Translations under genes and position numbers: made by a program
Assembly: GCA_027493445.1 (NCBI GenBank)
Contig: JAOSKU010000001.1
Coordinates: 2,872,822-2,936,821 of the forward strand
Length of the DNA stretch: 64,000 bases
Reading direction: 5' to 3'
DNA from: Thermoleophilia bacterium
GTDB taxonomy: Bacteria; Actinomycetota; Thermoleophilia; RBG-16-64-13
The notes under the pieces: model-generated
Database searches by the model: none
Seen by the model: the letters and a program-made list of their open reading frames with translations, nothing else
What the model was told of the DNA's origin: nothing
Shown: positions 58,444-64,000 of the stretch, one piece after another
How positions within the stretch are numbered: position 1 is the first letter of the stretch
Layout: the number at the start of each line of letters is the position of its first letter

Positions 58444-60466
58444 GCTTCGGGACGGCCCAGGGTGCGGACGGCGACCGGTACGATGTGGTCGTCGTGGGAG
58501 CGGGGCACGCGGGCTGCGAGGCGGCTCTGGCTGTCGCTCGCATGGGGCTCGAGACGGCCCTCGTAACCTTGAACATCGACAAGATTGCCCTCATGCCCTG
58601 CAACCCAGCTGTAGGTGGGGTTGGCAAGGGGCAGCTCACTCGGGAGATCGATGCCCTGGGCGGCGAGCAGGGGCGGAATACCGATCGATCATTCATCCAG
58701 ATACGGATGCTCAACACCTCCAAAGGGCCCGCCGTGCGCGCCCTGAGGGCGCAGGCGGACAAGCGGCTGTACGAGGACTGGATGAAGAGCGTCCTTTTCC
58801 GCACGCCAAGGCTGCACGTGGTCCAAGGGGAGGCGGGCGCTCTCGATGTTTCACGTGAAACAATCCGCGGCCTGCGGTTGCTTGACGGGCGCACGCTGGG
58901 GGCTCGAGCGGTGGTGCTCGCTACCGGAACGTTCCTGAGAGGTAGGGTGGTGATCGGTGACCGCGCGTACGATGCGGGGCGTATCGGGGAGCTGCCTGCT
59001 GGAGTACTGTCTGGCAGCCTTGTGCAGGCGGGCATCGAGCTGGGTCGCTTCCAGTCGGCGACTCCTCCCCGGATTGACGGTCGGACCATCGACCCGTCGG
59101 GCATGCTGCTGCAGCCGGGGGATCCTGGCACCCTGGGCTTCTCGCATTGGGAGTCTCCTCGGCCGCGAACCCAGATCCCCTGTTATCTCACGTACACCTC
59201 GCCGAAGACCCACGAGGTGGTCAGTCAGAACCTCCATCTTAGCCCGTTGAAGAGCGGATCGGTGAGCGGACGCGGGCCCCGATATTGCCCGTCGATCGAT
59301 CGAAAGATCATCAACTTTCCCGATCGGGATCGGCATCCGGTCTTCGTCGAGCCCGAGGGAGCGCGTACGTACGAGATGTACCTGCAGGGACTTACAACGA
59401 GCCTGCCGGTATTCGTGCAGGAACAGATCATACGAGCCACTCCAGGCTTGGAGAGCGCCCGGCTCGTGCGCCCGGGGTACGCCGTCGAGTACGACTACGT
59501 GGTGCCCCAAGGGCTGACGCTGACCCTTGAGTCCAAGCGGGTTCGGGGGCTCTTTTCGGCCGGCCAGGTTAACGGGACGTCGGGGTATGAGGAGGCCGCC
59601 GCCCAGGGCCTGATGGCTGGGATCAACGCGGCTCTGTACGTCAAGGGCGAGGCCCCGCTGGTCCTGCGCCGCGACCAGGCTTACATCGGTGTCCTGATCG
59701 ACGATCTCGTGACCAAAGGAGTGGATGAGCCGTACCGGATGTTCACTTCGCGCGCGGAGTACCGGTTGCTTCTGCGGCACGACAACGCCGGAGAGCGGCT
59801 GTCGGCGATCGGTCACTCCCTGGGGCTGATCGATGATGAGCAGCTGTCCCTGATCGAGTGCAGGCAGACGATGCTCGCGGAAGCGGATGAACTGCTGCTG
59901 GCCGCGACGATCCGTCCGGGGACGGTTACCGACAAGCTGCTTGCCGGTCTAGGCACTACGCCTCTGACGGAGCCCCAGAGTGCGGCCCAGGTCCTGCGGC
60001 GGCCGCAAGTGACCTTCGCGGATCTCCTGGGCATGCTCGAATCGGAGGATCGGCTGAAGCTAAGCGCCGTGCCACTCGAGGTGGTGGAGCAGCTTGCCAT
60101 CCAGATCCAGTACGACGGGTACATACAGCGGCAGCTGGCCGAGATCCGCCGCCACAGGGCCATCGAGAGCCGGCCGCTGCCCTCGGACCTCGAGTATCAG
60201 TCCCTGGAGGGATCGCCATCGAGGCCCGGGACAAGCTCTCACGCCTGCGGCCCGGCACCCTGGGGCAAGCTTCCCGCATCGCCGGGGTATCGCCGGCCGA
60301 CATCTCGGTACTGATGCTGCACCTGCACCGGATGGAGGCTGCTGCGGGCGATCCGAATGGCGGCGGATCGCCGGAGCCCCACCGGCCCCCAACCGGCGGA
60401 AGCCAGGACCGCGCAGAGGCAGTCGCGGGGCCCCCGTCCGCGGCCCCGCTTTCCGCGACAAGCTGA
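58440..60466 (+). CDS. mnmG: tRNA uridine modification enzyme MnmG (GidA), frameshifted near the C-terminus as sequenced
   Basis: FAD motif [40 protein letters not shown], and later [20 protein letters not shown] and [16 protein letters not shown] are canonical. A missing G in GAGGGA near 60206-60209 shifts the frame; repaired, it continues [20 protein letters not shown] and [16 protein letters not shown] to a TGA at 60464-60466, with a Pro/Gly-rich tail. A perfect parS lies inside at 58847. Confidence 0.93.
58847..58862. promoter_or_regulatory. parS: parS centromere site
   Basis: TGTTTCACGTGAAACA is a perfect 16-bp palindrome identical to the consensus ParB binding site. It lies within mnmG (coding DVSRET) and about 3.2 kb upstream of parB. 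I saw no other perfect copy in the window. Confidence 0.95.
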
Positions 60467-60469
60467 CTC

Positions 60470-61270
60470 GTGGAGCTACGGGCCACCGAGGAGTATCGTG
60501 CTCGGGGTTTGGGCGAGCAGGTGATCAGCCGCTTGGGGCTCTTTGGCGATATGCTCCTGGCAGTCCAGGCGAACGTAAGCGCCATTCGCGACCCGGCGGA
60601 GATTGAGACGCTGCACTTTCTGGATTGCCTTTCACTCTTGGAGCTGGCTGAGGTCCGGGCCGCCCGCCGGATCGCCGATGTGGGGTCAGGAGGGGGACTG
60701 CCAGCGGTGGTACTGGCCTTGGTCCTGCCCGAGGCCCGGGTGGTCGCCGTGGAATCCGTGCGAAGAAAGTGCGACTTCGTCCGTGGAGCGGCACGATCGC
60801 TGGGCCTCGAAAACCTGGAGGTAGCGTGCGTGCGGGCGGAAGACTACGGTCGCTCTCCGGCTCGGGAATCCTTCGATGCCGTGGTCGCTCGGGCAGTGGC
60901 CTCTCTGCCGGTGCTGGCCGAACTTTGCGTGCCTTTGGTGCGCGCGGGCGGGGTTTTCGTGGCCATGAAAGGTGCAATGTCAGACCAAGAGCGTATTCCC
61001 GGGCGCCGGGCGCTCGCTATACTGGGGGCCGAGACACTGCAGGAGTCCAGAGCCCGTTCCTTTGCCGGGGCGGAGAACCGCTGGTTGTACGTGGCATACA
61101 AAACCCGAAATACTCCCGACCGGTATCCCCGCCGGGCGGGAATGCCAGTTAAGCGTCCGCTTGGAAGCTCGGCCGAGCCCGGATCAACGGGACACGGCGA
61201 ACAGCCTCCCAGGCCGGGGAAGGCGATACGAGAGGCCACACGCCAGGGCGGACGGAGACGAGGACGCTGA
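60470..61270 (+). CDS. rsmG: 16S rRNA (guanine527-N7)-methyltransferase RsmG
   Basis: The protein has the SAM-binding motif IADVGSGGGLPAVVLALVLP, preceded by ETLHFLDCLSLLELAEV, with VESVRRKCDFVRGAARSLGL and VVARAVASLPVLAELCVPL. A GTG start lies 3 bases after the mnmG stop codon. The C-terminal 50 residues are a basic, Pro/Gly/Arg-rich extension beyond the usual end. Confidence 0.92.
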   Translation: MELRATEEYRARGLGEQVISRLGLFGDMLLAVQANVSAIRDPAEIETLHFLDCLSLLELAEVRAARRIADVGSGGGLPAVVLALVLPEARVVAVESVRRKCDFVRGAARSLGLENLEVACVRAEDYGRSPARESFDAVVARAVASLPVLAELCVPLVRAGGVFVAMKGAMSDQERIPGRRALAILGAETLQESRARSFAGAENRWLYVAYKTRNTPDRYPRRAGMPVKRPLGSSAEPGSTGHGEQPPRPGKAIREATRQGGRRRGR

Positions 61271-61271
61271 C

Positions 61272-62036
61272 ATGATCTATGCCGTGGCGAACCAGAAGGG
61301 GGGAGTGGGCAAGACCACCACGGCCATCAACCTGGCGGCCACCTTTGCTCAGGCGGGCGAGCGGGTCCTGCTGGTTGACGCCGACCCCCAGGCCAACGCC
61401 AGCACGGGACTGGGGGTGCGCCCGGGAGGGGCTGAGGCCTCGGTCTTCGAGGTACTTCTGGAGGAGGTCGACCTGCGCGATGTGGTCCGGCCGACGGCTG
61501 TGCCTGGGCTGTCGATCGCCCCCGCCTCTCGCGATATGGCGGGGGTTTCTCTGATGCTGGCTTCCGCGGAAGACCGGGAGTGGCGCCTGCGGCAAGCTCT
61601 GGAGCCGGTGCTCTCCGGCGATGAGGCCTATTCGTTCGTCTTCATCGATTCTCCGCCCTCCCTGGGGCTGCTCACCGTGAATGCGCTCGTCGCGGCTGAT
61701 GAGGTCATCGTCCCGGTGCAGACTGAATACTACGCGCTCGAGGGCCTGGCCCAACTACTCGACACCATCACGGTTGTCAGGGAGCACTTGAATCCGAGGC
61801 TCCGGGTGGCCGGACTGGTACTCACCATGTCTGACCCGCGGACCAATCTGGCGCGCGATGTCGAGGCGGAGGTGCGCTCGCACTTCCCGGATCTCACTTT
61901 CATGACCGTGGTACCGAGGAATATCCGACTGGCCGAAGCGCCGAGCTTCGGGGTGCCGGTCCTGCTCCTCGATCCACGCTGTCCCGGGTCCAACGCGTAC
62001 TTCGACCTCGCTCAGGAGGTGGTCGATCGTGGGTAG
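61272..62036 (+). CDS. parA: Chromosome partitioning ATPase ParA (Soj)
   Basis: The 254-residue protein has the deviant Walker A NQKGGVGKTTTAINLAATFA, VLLVDADPQANASTGLG, FVFIDSPPSLGLLTVNAL and VVPRNIRLAEAPSFG. It moves ParB-parS complexes along the nucleoid. The ATG at 61272 overlaps the region just after rsmG; the 3' end overlaps parB by eight bases. Confidence 0.96.
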   Translation: MIYAVANQKGGVGKTTTAINLAATFAQAGERVLLVDADPQANASTGLGVRPGGAEASVFEVLLEEVDLRDVVRPTAVPGLSIAPASRDMAGVSLMLASAEDREWRLRQALEPVLSGDEAYSFVFIDSPPSLGLLTVNALVAADEVIVPVQTEYYALEGLAQLLDTITVVREHLNPRLRVAGLVLTMSDPRTNLARDVEAEVRSHFPDLTFMTVVPRNIRLAEAPSFGVPVLLLDPRCPGSNAYFDLAQEVVDRG

Positions 62037-62967
62037 CAGGAAGCGGAGCGGACTCGGGCGGGGTTTGGCCGAGCTGCTGGGAGAAGGGGCGGGGAAAGTG
62101 CCGGGGCCGGGCGGCGACTCTCGGCGGCCAGGCACGGCTCCGGCTTTGTCGAGCCCGCCGATCGGCGACGCCCGGGGGCCCGCGGCGAGCGGGATTCTCG
62201 ATCTCCCCGTCTCGACGATCAGGCCGAACCCCAGGCAGCCGCGGCGGTCGCTCGATCCGGAAGCCTTGGAAGAGTTGGCGACCTCTATCGAGGCGGTGGG
62301 TGTCGTGCAGCCCGTCATCGTCCGGCCGGCCGCCGATGGATATGAGCTCATCGCCGGCGAGAGGCGCTGGCGGGCGGCGCAGAAGGCCGGGTTCACCGTG
62401 ATTCCGGCTATCCTCCGCGAAGCGTCGGACACCGAGAGTCTCGAGCTGGCTCTTGTCGAGAACGTGGTTCGGCAGGAACTCAACCCGGTGGACGAAGCCT
62501 ACGCCTTGCAGGTGCTGCGGGATGATCTCGGTGTGACTCAGGAGGCTCTCGCCTCCCGCGTGGGGAAGAGTCGCTCGGCAATCGCCAACAAGATCCGGCT
62601 CCTCGACCTACCGGGGACCGTTCAGGAAATGCTCGCCGCCGGTCTGCTTAGCGAAGGGCACGGCCGCGCCCTCCTCGGATTGCGCAGTCGCGGTGAGCAG
62701 CTGAAGCTGGCCCGCCGGGCGGTCGCCCGAGGGCTGTCAGTGCGGGCAGTGGAGGCAGAGGTGCGTCGGCTGCTCGAGCCTCCGCCGAAGAAACCGCGGG
62801 ACGCGGTGTTGCCTGACCGGCTGCTCGACGAGGTTCGCGAACGGGTCTATGGGCGCCTGGAGGTCATGCCCACCATCAGGACCCGAGGCGAGGGAGGCCG
62901 GATCGAACTGCCCTTCAAGGATCAGACAGAGCTGGAGCGGTTGCTGGACAAGCTCGACGGGTTCTGA
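62029..62967 (+). CDS. parB: Chromosome partitioning protein ParB (Spo0J)
   Basis: ParB/Srx domain with the CTPase motifs (ELIAGERRWRAAQKAGF, LALVENVVRQELNPVDEAYA) is followed by the helix-turn-helix VTQEALASRVGKSRSAIANK and a C-terminal dimerisation domain. It spreads from the parS in mnmG and clamps DNA with CTP. A GTG start is used; the N-terminus RKRSGLGRGLAELLGEG is the usual ParA-contact peptide. Confidence 0.95.
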   Translation: MGSRKRSGLGRGLAELLGEGAGKVPGPGGDSRRPGTAPALSSPPIGDARGPAASGILDLPVSTIRPNPRQPRRSLDPEALEELATSIEAVGVVQPVIVRPAADGYELIAGERRWRAAQKAGFTVIPAILREASDTESLELALVENVVRQELNPVDEAYALQVLRDDLGVTQEALASRVGKSRSAIANKIRLLDLPGTVQEMLAAGLLSEGHGRALLGLRSRGEQLKLARRAVARGLSVRAVEAEVRRLLEPPPKKPRDAVLPDRLLDEVRERVYGRLEVMPTIRTRGEGGRIELPFKDQTELERLLDKLDGF

Positions 62968-63152
62968 TGGTCGCAAGTGCGTGGGGGCGAGTAAGCTCGA
63001 CTCTCACCGGACACCCTCGGCAGACGGACGTCTTCCGAGGGTGGCAGCCTGACTCGGCGGATCCGCGAGAAACCCACGGCGACCTGCGTGCGTCCCAGAG
63101 ATATCAGTCGACCGCGAAGATCGCGGTGCCTCCCTACGGAAGGACGGGACTC

Positions 63153-63947
63153 ATGAAGAACCCCCGAAAAGAGCTGGACCGAGGGATGGATCTGTGGGCG
63201 GCCGCCGGTCTCGCGGTGGCCATGCTTCTGATCGCCGGGGTCCTTTTCGTCAGCGGATGCCAGGCGGAGGAGGCCGTGGGCCAAGCTACTGCCGGCGATC
63301 AAGTCCTGCAGCCCATCGACCTCATCACCGTGAATGGGCTTGGCAGGGTCATGGCCCCGCCGGACGAGGCGGTGGTCACGGTAACGGTCGAGAACGATGC
63401 CCCCGACGCCCAGCAGGCCCTCGACGAGAACTCCAAGCGCATGAACGCTGTGATGGAGCGGTTGAAGGCTGAAGGCATCACCGAGGAAATGATCGAGACA
63501 TCCAATGTCACGGTCTTTCCGAACCGCAGGTACGATCCGGAGACCGGGAACGAAACGCTGGTCGGCTACCGGGCTCAGAACTCCGTACGGGTCACTCTCA
63601 GGGACATGGCGTTGGTAGGTAAGGTCTTCGCTGCGGCCACTGAGGCGGGTGCCAACAACATCTACGGCCCCGAGTGGCGTTTGGCCGAGGACAGCGAGGC
63701 CGTGACGCGAGCCCTCGACCGTGCGGCGCAGAACGCCCGGCTGAAGGCCGAGGCCCTGGCGACGGCCGCCGGGGTGTCGGTGGGCGACATCTTGGTGCTG
63801 AGCGAGGGCTCAGCTGTCACTCCGCCCGTAGTGTATGAGACACGTGCCGCGGACGTGTCCGAGCAGGCGGTAACACCCCCGCCCATCAACCCGCAGGACA
63901 TCGAGGTCACGGCGACGGTGACGGCCACCTATCGTCTGGAACGCTGA
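63153..63947 (+). CDS. SIMPL/DUF541 domain lipoprotein
   Basis: A leader with a hydrophobic segment and lipobox-like VSGC is followed by the SIMPL fold: ITVNGLGRVMAPPDEAVVTV, TSNVTVFPNRRYDPETG, YRAQNSVRVTLRDMALVGKV and ALDRAAQNARLKAEALATA. Members (YggE-like) are envelope proteins linked to oxidative stress; their function is not known. The ATG at 63153 follows GGAAGGAC; 185 bp separate it from parB. Confidence 0.85.
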   Translation: MKNPRKELDRGMDLWAAAGLAVAMLLIAGVLFVSGCQAEEAVGQATAGDQVLQPIDLITVNGLGRVMAPPDEAVVTVTVENDAPDAQQALDENSKRMNAVMERLKAEGITEEMIETSNVTVFPNRRYDPETGNETLVGYRAQNSVRVTLRDMALVGKVFAAATEAGANNIYGPEWRLAEDSEAVTRALDRAAQNARLKAEALATAAGVSVGDILVLSEGSAVTPPVVYETRAADVSEQAVTPPPINPQDIEVTATVTATYRLER

Positions 63948-63961
63948 AACCGTCTGCGGAC

Positions 63962-63990
63962 GGCGCGTCGAGCCGCGGGCTCGGCGCGCC
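63962..63990 (+). terminator. 13-bp hairpin after the SIMPL gene
   Basis: GGCGCGTCGAGCC and GGCTCGGCGCGCC pair with one G-T mismatch position around a GCG loop, 14 bases after the stop codon. No T-run is visible before the window ends. Confidence 0.55.
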
Positions 63991-64000
63991 GCCACCGGTG

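Overview
The window is high-GC DNA from a monoderm bacterium, most likely a deep-branching member of the Actinobacteria (Actinomycetota), and it spans the replication-origin region. The order dnaA-dnaN-S4(yaaA)-recF-DUF721(dciA)-gyrB-gyrA, with tRNA-Ile and tRNA-Ala further on along the same strand, matches the actinobacterial origin plan. On the other side rpmH-rnpA-yidD-yidC-jag-mnmE-(FAD protein)-mnmG-rsmG-parA-parB run the opposite way. Classical actinomycetes lack mnmE/mnmG, so a deep or anaerobic lineage is suggested. There is no outer-membrane secretin in the Flp pilus cluster. These lineage statements are inference from gene order, not from a tree.

Layout. 1-6 kb: a cut-off VapBC-like pair, an amidohydrolase overlapping ddl, a degenerate GGDEF membrane protein, and an ECF sigma / zinc anti-sigma / bactofilin-like membrane protein operon. 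6-11.5 kb: tldD and pmbA, separated by an acquired DUF4143-type ATPase, a diverged remnant of a second tldD 3' end, and a ribbon-helix-helix antitoxin with an internally deleted PIN toxin. 11.6-13.5 kb: higBA and azlCD. 13.6-26 kb: a NarL-type kinase and two response regulators, followed by a complete Flp/Tad pilus operon (flp, tadE, tadG-like, cpaB, cpaE, cpaF, VWA-tadB, tadC) and an M23 peptidase. 26-31.2 kb: a toxin-antitoxin and regulatory island (MNT/HEPN, PIN, MazEF, HTH-ClpN, HicAB) wrapped around pilT. 31.2-42.3 kb: usp, tRNA-Ala and tRNA-Ile, a bifunctional nuclease, a MITE-like element, chorismate mutase, thioredoxin, a CooT-like protein, a catalytically degenerate CbiA-like protein, a kinase/regulator pair, a zinc peptidase, pilB disrupted by an IS5-type element, and two lipoprotein cytochromes c. 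42.3-64 kb: the origin region, with a parS site inside mnmG.

One feature dominates the reading: at least ten otherwise conserved genes (higB, cpaF, VWA-tadB, pilT, pilB, gyrB, dnaA, the ATPase next to dnaA, mnmE, mnmG) are broken by single- or double-base shifts, most of them at C/G runs. Because essential genes are hit, I read these mainly as sequencing or assembly errors and give gene spans across the shifts. True pseudogenes (IS-split pilB, HEPN remnant, deleted PIN, tldD remnant) are labelled separately.
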